From Eunapius fragilis (lineage: Eukaryota > Porifera > Demospongiae > Spongillida > Spongillidae), in the NCBI GenBank assembly GCA_963681505.1, contig OY811976.1, forward strand, positions 1,774,416-1,838,415: DNA of 64,000 nucleotides, read 5' to 3'. A model generated the notes under the pieces. It saw only the letters and a list, made by a program, of their open reading frames with translations. It made no database searches and was not told where the DNA came from. The position numbers and the translations under genes are program-made. Positions 9,795-21,255 of the stretch are shown here, in pieces. Within the stretch, counting starts at the first letter, position 1. Every line of letters starts with the position of its first letter.

Positions 9795-11440
9795 GTGGAC
9801 GTTGGTATAACTTGAGGTGAGCACCATTGATCCTCTTGGTCACAATCTTCTTTTGATCTAATGTCACAAGAGAGTAAGAGCCTTTAATTTACCAGTTATC
9901 AGGCTTGGGCTCAGCCATTTGGGATCCACTTTTCCTCCTTTACGTTTACACCTCCTGACTAAATCCTTTTGAAGCACATCCATGCCCACCTGTGGAATAT
10001 ACACAATAAAAACATGTATCTACATGTCTGCAATTATGCATATGCATACTTGCACCAACCTGAAATTTGCATTCTTCCGGTCATATGCAGTTTTTTTGCC
10101 TTTTCTGCGCGATTGATATGTTTTTTTCCACCCTCTCAAGTATCTCCTGCCTATGCTTTTTCAGACCACCTACAAAATCAATCTTAGGATTGTGATCACA
10201 TATGTCAAATGTATACAAGATATAGTTTTGCATAGAAAATACACAACACCATTATGTTTACCGGCACAACACTTTCTGAGGACTTCGTGTAATTGCTCAA
10301 CAATTGGCTTCCTGGATCAAACATCACTTCAAAGGGTGTGTGTAATGATGACTCATGACGACTTGTATTGTACGCAAAGACACATGTGTCCAGATATTCA
10401 TCCCATATCTCTTTCCTTGAACTGACATAATTCACGATCATATTTTTCAATGTTTCGTTCCACCTTTCATCTAACCCATTAGCCTGACAAGCCATTGTAA
10501 GATTAATCAAAATTCATGCACTGTATACACATTACCTGTGGGTGGTACGGTGTGGTAAAATGATGCTTAATTCCTAATGTCTTCATCATCTCTCTGTCAA
10601 GATCGCTTTTGAATTCTCCTCCTTGGTCACTTGTCAATAACCTGGGAAACCCCATACGCATGAAAATCTGCCAACAATGACAATGGAGTACTTCATCAGT
10701 TTGGGTAGGATACTCTTGCACCATGAAAATCAGCTAAATCACTCATACATGTACCTTCAGAAGTGATTTTGCAACTCCTGGAGCCTCCTTTGTTGGAAGG
10801 GGAACTGCTTCCACCCACTTGGTGAAATAATCACTCAGGGTTGATATGTAATTATTTCCATGAACTGATTCAGGAGTTACCGGACCCACAAAATCTATTC
10901 CAACATGAAACGAAGGTGACTGTACAGGTACAGGGTGGAGTTCAGGTGTGGTGGTTGTCAACTTTGAATTGATGCGCTGGCACTGATGACATGTTGAGAT
11001 CTGCATAAGTACGAATAAATTAGAATGGAATGTTTATACGGACTTACAATGCTCTTTACATCTTCAGTCATGCCTTTCCAAGCAAATCTCTCCGTGATTC
11101 AGGCTAATGTTTTTTTCAAACCCATGTGTCCTGACGTAGCATCAACGTGACAGGATAACGCAATTTTTGTTCTTTCTTTCCTGTCCTGGATGTATCTGAC
11201 AGTCTAAAGTTATGTGCGATAAAGTCGTAAGCGCGAGGTGCGCCCAATAGCCCAGTTTACCTGATCTTGTCCTTTCTTATAATGCAGCTCTCCGTTAACG
11301 ACTACAAACATCGATGACCGCTGCCTAATTTGCCTTTTCATCGACGAAGATTTCAAGGGTACCCCTTTCCAGTTAAAATAGACATATACGAAGTCCACAA
11401 TGTCTTCGGAGCTATCATCTTCCATTCTAGGCGAGGCTGA
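9795..11440 (-). pseudogene. Ginger integrase/transposase, intron-containing, with a premature stop
   Basis: Read 11440 to 9795. An N-terminal MEDDSSEDIVDFVYVY region and GELHYKKGQDQ come first, then an intron, then an HHCC zinc finger (CHVDATSGHMGL, later ISTCHQCQ). The DDE core follows: HVGIDFVGP, LTSDQGGEF, then YHPQ/ANGLDERWN. A GPY/F-like tail WLSPS plus KKIVTKRINGAHLKLY completes it. GT-AG introns interrupt it at about 10987-11046 (before ISTCHQC), 10688-10753 (before IFMRMGF) and 10497-10538 (inside HPQ/ANG). A TGA codon in the zinc-finger segment (near 11100) and a frameshift in the tail make this copy non-functional. It is related to the GIN1/gypsy-integrase lineage. Confidence 0.8.
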
Positions 11441-11584
11441 TTCAAATAAGCTGACACGTGGCGCTATTAACAAAAGGATGTGTAGGATGAAAAATTGCAG
11501 GGTCGGATAATTTTTGGCCGGATGTGACTTGCAAAAATTAATCCTAGGATGAAATTTTGTCCCCGGATTAAATTTTTCGCGACA

Positions 11585-11828
11585 GCAGCGTTATGAACAG
11601 AATTCCGACGAGAAGCGAGCTTCAAAGAGGCAAAAGTATCAGTGGAATTCAGTGACCAACCGGGTTTCCAAAAGGAGTCCATATTGGAGAAACCAGAGAT
11701 AATATTATCTCTGGAGAAACCCTTCTGCTGCGCGTTCAGCGAAAAGGGCGCTATATACCGGAAGCGTCCGGAAGGGAAGCGTGAGGCGGAGAGAACACGC
11801 TACCACAAAAAAAGACTACCACCCAAAG
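11585..11828 (+). pseudogene. Helitron N-terminal exon, continued
   Basis: Resumes with RYEQNSDEKRASKRQKYQ immediately after the Ginger TSD. It carries on through Ser/Arg/Lys-rich sequence to a good splice donor AAAG/GTGAGT at 11829. The next exon appears to begin near 12196, so this intron would be about 370 bp, longer than the introns elsewhere in the window. Confidence 0.6.
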
Positions 11829-12195
11829 GTGAGTTATGCAGAATGTGTGATTTGGGCATGGCTTGGCGCGTGTTTTCGTGTAGAGCAGCTGCAATGGTGA
11901 CATAACTGTAAACATTGTGTTGCTAGGCAATAAATCTTGGTACCAGACTTTATTCCGCACCCAACTATGTGTTTCTAGCATGTTATAATAAGCGCTAGTG
12001 TTGTACTGGTTTATAGCTGACATGCATGATGTGGTATAACGTTGCTAAGCAATTGCAAGTGGTGGTAAACTCTTGGACGTGTATGTGCTTATGTGTATTG
12101 TATGTTTTCTTATACCTTAGTAAATAATCATATGTACTGCTTATTCCATTGTATAGATACTCCTTATATGAGCCCAATGATAATTTACAATTAGA

Positions 12196-13330
12196 GTAGA
12201 AGGTGGCTTTGAAAAAGCTATTCACATTAATAGCACATTGGTAGATCAGTTAAATGATGCCTTTAGCAAGACCCATCCTTGGTTGGCACAAAAGGCACTT
12301 ACTAGAGCTGGTCATGTGGCAGTAAGTAAGATTAGTGGGAATGCTTTACTCACTAAGACATTACAGCTTAGGAGACAGTATGCAGGCTCATTACTAAAAG
12401 CTGTTCATGATATAAATGCACTTAAGCTTACATGCAGTGACTTATTGCATGGTGAAAGGAATCACAGCGGTAGCTCAGAACCTTATTTCTATGACACCTC
12501 TTATACTCATGCAAAGCTATCAGGGCCTATTCCAGTGGACCTTCAGGGTAGATGTGTTGTAACAGAGGAAATAGGGGACAGAGATGCTGTACATTTACGT
12601 CCTCTAAAATGGAAATGCACGAAGGAATGCAGACATCTTACTACTGATGAAGTTGATTTAGTGCTCCGAATAAAATCAGTATTCTAAGCATGCATTGAGG
12701 ATATCAGAGTAGAGCTTGACAATCTAGATTCAGGGTGCAATTATGTTCATCATGATGACACCACTGAGTTAGATAATCAAAATCCGCGCTTTAGTGAACT
12801 CAATGGGCATCCCATCTGTTGTGAGCTTCCTTTGTGCTCTAGCCCATTGAGGGTGATAAGGGCAGCAGCAACACACTATCCTCTATTACGAAGATTTAGT
12901 TGGCTTTTATACTCAGCTTGCAAAAGCCACAGGACCATTGTTAGTATGGATGAAGCTCTCCATGGCAGTAGGATAGATGATCTTCTTAAATTACATGGCA
13001 TAGATGATCTGTGTAATTTATTTAATGACGATGGCAGTGAGCACACTACCACTGTGTTTAGTGAAGACCATGCATTGTCTGGTCTTGGCTGCATTGAAAG
13101 GCACCTGTTAATTACACATGCTGATATCATTGCTGAGCTGCAAAATAAATTCACTGATGATGCTGAGTTTGCATGTTGTAGCTGTGAACGCCTCTGCCAA
13201 TGCAAGCAAGTGTCCTAGTTAACTTTAGCCTTCACAAATACAACACTGATGCGTGGGTTAGGCTCAGAGCTCACATTGTGGAAAATAATTCTACTGAAAA
13301 GCTGTATATTTGTCAGCATTGCAGGCCATT
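12196..13330 (+). pseudogene. Helitron protein, middle region with Cys-rich motif
   Basis: Reads EGGFEKAIHINSTLVDQLND and continues to a TAA at 12685-12687, after which the same frame goes on (ACIEDIRVELDNLDSGCNYV). It includes LHGIDDLCNLFNDDG and the cysteine motif FACCSCERLCQCK, followed after a frameshift by LYICQHCRPFLNK. Such CxxC pairs precede the Rep domain in Helitron proteins. It has at least one internal stop and one frameshift, so it is decayed. Confidence 0.65.
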
Positions 13331-13449
13331 TCTTAATAAAATGCTATCCCTTCACGATGTGTTCTATATGGACTAATAACAGAATCAGTCCCAGTTGAGC
13401 TCAAGTCACACTCGATGTTCTCAGCAAACAACTAATTCAGAGAGCAAAA

Positions 13450-14916
13450 GCATTTCAGACTATTGTGCGGTTGGGTACATATTCTGGTAAAGTGCCAGCA
13501 TATAATGCTCTACAGGCTTGCAAGGGCTGCATGTTTTTCCTTCCACTGCCCCTTAACCACACACTTGATACCCTGTCCGAGGTTCAACCTGATGGAATAG
13601 TTGCATTGCCTGACCCACAATTGTTTATTATTGTGAATGGGGTTCCAAGTAAAAACAAAATTGTGTGGCAAACGTTAGTGGATGTAAATGCAATAAAGCA
13701 AGCCATACAAAAACTCAAAGAGATAAATTGGTTGTACAAAAATGTAGATGATGCATCACTGGACGATGTATCAAAATATGTAGTAGAGGTTGTTGAGAAA
13801 CCTTCCAGCACAATGTTAGAAAAGGTCTCTGATGTTGACTTAGATGCTTTCCAATCATACACTATACGTTCATTGGATCAGCACACATCACCTGTACAAG
13901 ACATTGACCACTATAAGATGCTTAACGTTAAAGAAAAACCTATAGAAAGCAGACAGAGCCATCTTGATGTGATGTGTTTCCCAACATTGTTCCCCTCTGG
14001 GCGCGGTACGGGTAATTCCACCTACGTGAACAACATATATCGGCATCAGAATATGCCAAGTCTAGGGTACTCAACGAAGATGGGCGCTTTAGAAAAGATG
14101 CCCAGTATGTATTCTTTTTGTTATGGCATCAAGAAATGAGACAGATTTCCGCTGGAATATATAATGTACTTAAAAGTACCGCAAAGAGTAAAATGCCCGT
14201 AACAGAATCTCTATCCAAAGTATCTAAAAGTGATGAAAATATTGAAGCTAATCTTTCGACAGTATTCCAGTCTGTGTGCGGTACAAAGCAATACTGGTTC
14301 CATAGAAGCAGTGAGCTGAAATGCATGCTTAGAGAGTGGGGCTCACCAACTCTATTTTTGACTTTCAGCTGCACAGAGTATGATAACGTACACATTGCTA
14401 GATATCTTAGGAAGGTTAATGACGACCATTCCGATAGCTATCCAATATCAAGGCTCTGCACTGAAGATCCTATTTCGGTGTCAAGAAAGTTTTCGTCAAA
14501 TTTTCATGACCTATTCAACACAGCCATATTAAAAGGATCTGTGCTTGGGGTGGTCGAGCACCTCTTTTGGAAGAAAGAGTACCAAATGCGGGGGGCTCCA
14601 CATTATCATGTCCTTCTATGGATTGAAGGAGCACCTGTGATTGGTATCAGTGATCCTAAACAGGTTCTTGCATGGGTTCAAGAACGTGTGACCTACAGGA
14701 TCCCTGATGCAGGCCTCTATCCTGAACTCCATGCATTGGTTACCAAATACCAAATGCACAATTGTACTAACTACTGTAAACGCAGGCAAAGGCTTAAAAG
14801 TGCATACATTACAAACTTAAGTGTAGATTTGGCTTTCCCCGCAAGAGTACTGAATGTGCCATCCTAAACCCTGTAGAGGATTGTCTTAAGTCGAGGAAGA
14901 AAATCTATCAGCTCAG
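13450..14916 (+). pseudogene. Helitron HUH Rep nuclease domain (Helitron_like_N)
   Basis: 13465-14139 encodes the N-terminal part (ACKGCMFFLPLPLNHTLDTL to FPTLFPSGRGTGN). 14118-14867 encodes the core, overlapping by a frameshift. The core has YWFHRSSELKCMLREWGSPTL, then EYQMRGAPHYHVLLWIEGAP with the HYH metal-binding HUH motif, the Rep nickase signature. The reading frame reaches NPVEDCLKSRKKIYQL at about 14912 and is cut there by the nested element. It resumes at 16098 with PRSALECRVNDYNP, matching the usual order in Helitron proteins. Confidence 0.85.
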
Positions 14917-16097
14917 GGGCGGATGCAGGATTTTGGCGAGGGGGGGGTCCGACATGAATAATTGATGAAGGGGAGGGGCGCGCGCGAAGCGCGCGAAAAT
15001 TTTTGTGGTGCGCGTTCCAATTTTTCCACAGATTGTACATGCAAGGGGGCCGGGGATTGGAAACCAAGGCAATCAACACCAATAAATGAGTGACACTCCG
15101 TTACATTCTGCCGGGTTTCCAGGCTATTGTAGTCTTATGGATTTATATGGCTGTGTTGCTACATTCATGCGCTTTCCTTTGCTACTTGAGCAGTTTGAGC
15201 CAGTTAAAATTTACCATCACACTCCGGCAGATGATCTACTTCAAGCAGTGAACAGTATAATTCAGCGGCATAACATTCGCGTACGAAAAAATTTTTTGCA
15301 CACATTCCTAATTTTTCTACAGATTGTACATGTAGGAGGATTAGAAACGGAGGCAATCATAACCAATAAATGCGTGCCACTCCGTTACGCCCTGGTTTCC
15401 AGGCTATTTTGGTTTTACGTTACATGCGCCGGCTTAGTTTCTTTGCTATGTTCATGGCCGTAGTCAATTACAAAAATTTGGGGGGGGGGGGGCTAATTAA
15501 TATTCATGATCTTGATAAAACGATGCATCGCGGATTGATCGACGGTTGACCACACTTTCTCGTTCTAAACTCACGGGCGGCTTGCAATACTGGAAAGTGT
15601 TCAATTTGTGGTACCGCGCGTACTATAACATCAACGTGTATCCTTTTATAAATAATATGCTGGACCAAAATTTTGGGGGGGCTTAAGCCCCCCCCCTTAC
15701 TACGGCCTTGATGTTAAAATTTAAAATTTAAAATTTAAATTTGCAATGGTCTTGCAGCAAGGTGCATTCAACCTTGATGGGTACTAATAATAGAGCACGA
15801 ATCAAAATAACAGCGGAAAGAATCGCTCTATATTACGACCGTGGGTTAGCATTTTGGAATACATTTACCTTACGTATAAATACCAAGCCTACTACGTATC
15901 TCGCAATTTACAGAACTAAAATCTAGTACTAACCAATGAATAAGCAATAAGAATAAGCTGTTTAGCAACTTCACGAAGTGCACTCGTAGAAATGTATATC
16001 TAACGTAAGACATGTCATACGCTAATTATATTCATGTTCAGGTTCGAGGGGGGGGTCCAGACACCCTGGACCCCCCCCCTGGATCCGCCACTGCAGC
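14917..16097. mobile_element. Non-autonomous element nested in the Helitron Rep exon
   Basis: The left end CAGGGGCGGATGCAGG and the right end, read on the minus strand as CAGTGGCGGATCCAGG, form a 16-bp near-perfect TIR with G-rich subterminal runs. Both flanks carry a CAGCT(C) block that could be a short TSD. The interior contains an imperfect direct duplication of about 300 bp (CAGATTGTACATG...GGTTTCCAGGCTATT at about 15033-15130 and 15320-15410) and a small unexplained open frame at 15086-15463. It separates two parts of the Rep protein that are otherwise continuous. hAT-like by its ends only. Confidence 0.65.
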
Positions 16098-18230
16098 TCC
16101 TCGTTCCGCATTAGAGTGTCGAGTCAATGACTACAATCCATTATTGCTTCTGCTGTGGAAAGGCAATATGGATACTCAGTTCACGGCTGAATCTTCATTG
16201 ACTCTTGCTCATTATGTAACAGATTACGTGACCAAGGCAGAAAAAAGCTGTATGCAGGAGGTATGGCAAGAGGTTAATTCTAATAGATCCATATATAGCA
16301 AGCTATGGTCATTTGGTGTCAGGTCCTTACGTTCCAGGGAGTGTGGACTTTATGAAGCCAGTGATCTATTGCTTGGTGACCACCTGACTGAAAAGTCAGC
16401 AACAGTGAAATGGGTTGATGTGGCCATGCCCCATATGCATAAACATAGGATAAATAAAAAGTCATTCAAATTCATTCAAAGAATGAATTTGAATGACTTT
16501 TTATTTATAAAAATGAGAGTGATTTAGTAGCAGACGGGGAGACAGCTGAGGGTGCATTTAACCGCCTCATTGGTGCTAATTGCAATCTGTCAGAGCACCA
16601 TGGCAAGTTGCAGACATTACTTAAAGCACAAACTGCAGTGAAAAAAATTAATGAAGCCAGGCAGGAACAAGAGCCCCCCTGTACGACCATCTGCAGAGGA
16701 AGATGCATTCTTCCAAGGTGAAGCCACATCTACTTTGGAAGATGTGTTTCACCTCAATGGGTGCAAGTCAGGAACTGACACTATTGATGATCGCATTTCA
16801 ATGCTAAATTCGGATCAATTGCGAATCTTCAAGAATGTCATTGACCATCTTTCACACCAAAAATGTCATGAAGATGGGGAATGTTCTTGTACAAAACATA
16901 GCCCTCTTCACATGTTTGTTAGTGGTGTAGGTGGTACAGGAAAGTCCTTTTTAATTCATACCATTCGCGCCATGGTAAATGATCTATGGAAGGATGACAA
17001 AGATTCCATTAGGTATGCACTAGCTGCACCCACAGGTTTGGCTGCGTTTAACATAGATGGTGTAACCGTTCATAGGCTATTCCAGTTGCCAATAGAACAT
17101 GATTCTAAAATGTCAACCGATTGGTCCCTTCCTAAAGAGTCTCTAAAAATAATGCGAAATGGTTTCAGACATGTTAAGCTGATTGCTATTGATGAGGTTA
17201 GCATGCTATCAAGCCTCACACTTGCTTACATTCATCTGAGACTAGAAGAATTGTTTGGGGGTGACCAATGGTTTGGGTCAATGAATGTTCTATTTTTAGG
17301 AGACATGCTACAACTCCCACCAGTTAATGGTTCATGGTTTTCCAGAATATACACAACAAAGCAATTGCTGCTAGGCTGGGCTGCATGACTTCAGTAAACA
17401 TCTGGAGGGAAACCATAGTTTATGACAAATTAACCATCAGTGAGCGACAGAGGCGTGACCCAGAATTTGGCCAGTTGTTAAATGAGGTCAGGGTAGATCG
17501 CATTACTGACAAAAGTTTAGCTATTTTACAAAATTCTGTCATTAAATGCACAGCCATTGAAAAATTTAGTGAACTTATGGGCCGTGGTCTAGCTCCTGTG
17601 TGTCTGTTTGCAACATGAAAGTTGTGTGACCAATTCAATGGAGACGTGCTGTCCAGGGTCAGTTCGGAGGTAGTTGTCATGCGTTGCATAGATGAGTATG
17701 ACGAGACCTCTAGTGGAACAGTCAAGTGGACCAAAAGAGCATCAGCCGAATTGGATAGACTAAACAAAGATTGCAACATGACTGCTGGTTTAGAGGCCAA
17801 GTTAAAACTGGCTGTGGGTGTCAGGGTCATGTTAAGACGCAATCTGGATACTAGTAAAGGGTTGGTAAATGGTGCGCTTGGTACTATAAATTCATTTGGA
17901 AAGGATTGCATCCATGTCACATTTGACCACAGCACTGATACACATTTTAAAATTGAAAGGGTACGTAGTACGTTTCAAATACTACGTTGTTTCTATGTGT
18001 ACAGAAAACAATTCCCAGTGATACTGGCATTTGCTGTAACCATACATAAATGTCAAGGCTTATCCTAGACTGTGCCATAGTAGACCTATCAAGTAATGTA
18101 TTTGCATCGGGTATGGCCTACGTTGTTTTGTCACGAGTAAGAACACTAACTGGTCTACACTTACTAGCATTTGATCCCAAGTCAATCAAAGTTAGTAGGG
18201 AGTGTATTGAAGAAGTAAACAGATCATGAA
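16098..18230 (+). pseudogene. Helitron Rep C-terminus and PIF1-type helicase
   Basis: Begins PRSALECRVNDYNPLLL and NMDTQFTAESSLTLAHYVTDY (end of Rep), then a hairpin insertion at 16450. The SF1 helicase follows: LNSDQLRIFKNVI, Walker A GVGGTGKS, LAAPTGLAAFNIDG, Walker B IAIDEVSML, GDMLQLPPV, RQRRDPEFGQLL, GVRVMLRRNLD, the motif V-like AFAVTIHKCQGL and the motif VI-like AYVVLSRVRTLTGL. Frameshifts near 17385 and 18065 and a TGA at 17616 (between FAT and KLCDQFN) break the frame. All catalytic motifs are still legible, so decay is recent or shallow. Confidence 0.85.
16450..16508. repeat. Perfect hairpin inserted in the Helitron coding region
   Basis: A 28-bp left arm (16450-16477), a 3-base AAA loop and a perfectly complementary 28-bp right arm (16481-16508). 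It interrupts the frame right after HKHRIN. The expected continuation (NESDLVADGETAEG) follows directly after it. Confidence 0.9.
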
Positions 18231-18339
18231 AACTGTTTAGAAGTGACATTCCAAGTATTAACCTGTCTGAGGTTACTGAGCTGGGAAAGGGCAAACATAA
18301 GCTTACTGGTACCATATTTGACAGCATACCTCAGCCAGA

Positions 18340-18944
18340 GAATTTACCTCCTACCCATAGTGATACAATAGATATTTGTGTGGATAATGTACAGGTGTCG
18401 CGTGCAGAGATAGAAACTTCATGGCCATATCTTAGATATTACCAAACCGATGTATCTTGGCAACGTGAGAAAGGTGCACTGCTGGGCCTTCAGTTTAAGC
18501 GTGCTAATAATTTTGAAAAGGGAGGACCCAATGTTACATTAAATCGACCAAACTTGCATACACAATTGAGAGCAATTGGGGATGGCAATTGCCTATATAG
18601 GTGCTTCTCACAAATTATTACTGGATCACCTGATCAACACTATGAAGTCAGAATGTGTATTATTCGACACATGAGATACATAGCACATCTACTTATAGCA
18701 TATGATGGGACAAGTGTGGATGATGAAGATGGACCAGTTAGGTAGTTATGGTACTGGCAATGAAATGCTTACATTGTCACATTTGTTAGAATGTAATATA
18801 TATTCATATCATCCTGTGGCATTACGATGGTCCTACATGGCAAACCCTGGTCACATTGATACCAGCATCCCTTTAACCAATGACAGAAAGTCAATGTTCA
18901 TTTACTGGAAAAATCAAAATCATTGTAACCTCACAGTTGAATGA
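18340..18944 (+). pseudogene. OTU domain at the C-terminus of the Helitron protein
   Basis: The segment LRAIGDGNCLYRCFSQIITG carries the OTU Asp and Cys active-site block. It is followed by a helix YEVRMCIIRHMRYIAHLL. After a frameshift near 18710 the frame continues with GTGNEMLTLSHLLECNIYSY and ends MFIYWKNQNHCNLTVE, where NHCN is a plausible catalytic His region. Helitron2/Helentron proteins are known to carry OTU domains. The order helicase then OTU fits that subgroup. Confidence 0.78.
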
Positions 18945-19840
18945 GTAACATGAAAAGATTTCAGAAATCATTGTACATGCATTGCACACCGTGATTTGCT
19001 ATTCAAGGCATAAAAGCACACATTGACTCAGAATATGATTGGTCTGTCTGGTGAAATAAACAAGTCGCTACAATGCACATAGATGACACACTGAATGATG
19101 GGTTACATACATGACATGTCAATGAACAGTCATTGCCCACATTTGTTGTGTTACAGTGCTATTAGACTTGATAAACACTGGCATCCAGTTCATTAATTCT
19201 GTTGTTGTGTTGATGCAAAAAATGTCAGATTATAGCTATATCATGTGTGTGTTATGGTGTCGTGATCCCATCCATCCACATGCCTAAAATGGGCGACAAT
19301 GAGTGAGCTTGGGCTTCATGAGACCCCCACCATGAGTGGATAATACGCAAATGTACATATGCACATATGCGGGGGACCTATTCTCAATGGCAAATGGATG
19401 AAAATAGCGTGTTGTTAGTCTAATATAATTTCTAGCCTGGTTTAAAATAGCACTCATTTTATATTTCAATGTTCATCCACACATACATAATGTATTGGTC
19501 TCTAATCATTAATCCAAGGGCACCAACTTCTGGTGAATTAGATCCTTCTGCTGAAAATTTCTATAAGAGCAGCAGGATTTTATTAATGTATGTTTAGTTA
19601 TCATTATTCATAAAGTGGGGTCAGTTGTTAGAGGGGGGAAGTAACTCGCATGAATATAAATACAAAGTTGCCTCTTGACAACGTTGTTGGGACTGCTGGT
19701 CTTGTGCGTTTTGCCATCTCATTGCTACAGAAAGCATAGGGGAATGACAACTGCAGCAGTTCCACAACGCCTTCAGTTACAAAAACTTTTTAATAACCTT
19801 CATACCTTTAGGCGTACACATGCACAGCTGTCCTAAATGA
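18945..19840. other. Unassigned, probably Helitron 3' region then host DNA
   Basis: No coding sequence, tandem repeat or known module sequence was recognised. The Helitron 3' end should lie here, but no convincing hairpin plus CTRR could be fixed by eye. Confidence 0.4.
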
Positions 19841-20132
19841 ACAAGTAAATAAAACATTCTCTCTGAGAAAGTTGGTGGGATATAGGTTTTGCAGGCAAAT
19901 AGTATACTGGTGTAAAAAGCAAGGAAACAAGTTTTATCAGAAGGGAAAATGTAATAGTCCTATATTTAGCACACTTCGACTAAGGCATATGCTGTTTCTG
20001 TGCTAAATATAGGACTATTACATTTTCCCTTCTGATAAAACTTGTTTCCTTGCTTTTTACACCAGTATACTATTTGCCTGCAAAACCTATATCCCACCAA
20101 CTTTCTCAGAGAGAATGTTTTTATTTACTTGT
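19841..20132. mobile_element. Hairpin MITE, best-preserved copy
   Basis: Starts ACAAGTAAATAAAACATTCTC and ends GAATGTTTTTATTTACTTGT. The left 140 bp and right 140 bp are almost perfect reverse complements around a short loop (about 19976-19997), so either strand could fold into a hairpin of about 140 bp. There is no ORF. This copy defines the family seen at 1961, 2689, 3724, 5357, 25347 and 25725. Confidence 0.92.
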
Positions 20133-20264
20133 TTTCTTTTTTTTTTTAACACCCAAATAGGTACTTTTGCTTAATTAGACTTGATAAGACCGTATATAGG
20201 CTTTTAGGCTTTTGTGTATCAAAGCTTAAAATCAACTATGGCGAGTCCTCCAGCAAATTCTAAA

Positions 20265-20450
20265 GCTATTGGTGCAATTTCTTTAAAGTGTTCCTGTCCC
20301 GAGTTATGAGTTCCCAAGAAGAAGCAGACGACCCGCCCATTATTTTTGGAAGGGGAACGAGGACAGCAGTATCTTTCGATCTCGACAACCACGCGGTTCT
20401 AAGATGTGAAACAAAAATGAAACTACTCAGTTTTGACTTCTAGATCGATT
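20265..20450. repeat. Repeat shared in inverted orientation with 2155-2340
   Basis: CCCGAGTTATGAG, GGTACTT-like and GAAACTACTCAGTTTTGACTTC blocks mirror those at 2155-2340. No gene was recognised. Confidence 0.4.
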
Positions 20451-20884
20451 GCCGCAACAAGTTAGATGATCCGATCGTCGGGAGCGAAGCTACGGTAGGG
20501 TCGCGGGATTTTAATTAAATTCATAGTCGGGGTCAAAAACCTATATGGAAGTCTCTAGCGAGACTTCCGATGAGATTTCCGATGTTCCTACGCGCGGACC
20601 TCATCGCAACCCAGCATGACAGCATTTACAAAAAAAAAAAATTAACACCATGTTTACAAAATATTTACGCGCTACACAACTGTCCAAAAAGAATGATCCT
20701 AAACGTGGACGTACCTCTTCGTGACTCCTAAAACTGGCGAATAGAATTGTTCGGTTAATGTATAAATACAGATAGATGTGCGTTAATAACATTTTAATCT
20801 CGACGGAAATGGTTAGTAATAGAAATTATAAATTATTGCTACAATAATTTCCTATATCGATCAGGCGGACCGTGATTATACTCT

Positions 20885-21115
20885 CGTCGAGGAGGGACGA
20901 GGAGCCCAGCCAATGTATGGTCAACCACCGCGGCCCCGGGAGGAGGAGAACCCTAGGCCCCGGGAGGAGGAGAACCCGCCGCCCCGGGAGGACGAGAACC
21001 CGGGCCTCGGCAGGAGGACAACCCGGGGCCTCGGGAGGAGGAAGTCCTAGAGCCTCGGCCTGACCGCGGCCGGCGGCACAGGCCTTATTATAGAGGCCGA
21101 AGAGGCAGAGGTCGA
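20885..21115 (+). repeat. GC-rich 24-27 bp tandem repeat, possibly coding
   Basis: Five units of a CCCCGGGAGGAGGAGAACCC motif. The plus strand reads PRPREEENPRPREEENP, and further on RGRRHRPYYRGRRGRGRGG in another frame. The base composition is very different from the AT-rich surroundings, so it could be a displaced exon of an RG-rich protein. No start, splice site or partner exon supports that, and I give no function. Confidence 0.5.
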
Positions 21116-21255
21116 GGAGGAACTAATATATTTAATATACGTAGTGCATATTTTTATTACTGAGTATTAATTATATATATTGTTGGAATTAATAAAGATA
21201 TACATGTATACAAATACGCATATATACATAATACACACCAACATATTATTATTAT

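Larger units (their letters stand above)
8337..11584 (-). mobile_element. Ginger-type DNA transposon nested in the Helitron
   Basis: The left terminus TGTCATGACAAAAAGTATCC and the right terminus, read on the minus strand as TGTCGCGAAAAATTTAATCC, are imperfect TIRs starting TGTC. They are flanked by the 4-bp duplication GCAG (8333-8336 and 11585-11588). Ends starting TGT with a 4-bp TSD are characteristic of Ginger elements. The interior encodes an intron-bearing, gypsy-like integrase and an OTU domain on the minus strand. Subterminal blocks with GGATGAAAT repeats lie at both ends. Joining the flanks across one GCAG restores continuous Helitron coding sequence. Confidence 0.87.
7285..18944 (+). 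mobile_element. Decayed Helitron (Rep-helicase-OTU type) with nested insertions
   Basis: The left end is placed at TC in ATCAGGAATTACGATAG, because a second truncated copy starts with the same sequence at 22835. Both follow an A, as expected for Helitron insertion between A and T. The flank CCCACCGAACAATCA is the gene-module sequence (compare 56592-56606), so the Helitron inserted into module 1. Coding order is basic tandem N-terminus, Cys-rich region, HUH Rep, PIF1 helicase, OTU. The protein carries several frameshifts and stops. Insertions at 8337-11584 and about 14917-16097 split it. The right boundary (CTRR hairpin) was not located; 18944 is only the end of recognisable coding sequence. 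Confidence 0.8.

Noticed and set aside
13584..14395. Minus-strand ORFs inside the Helitron Rep region
   Set aside because: The plus strand encodes the clear Rep protein.
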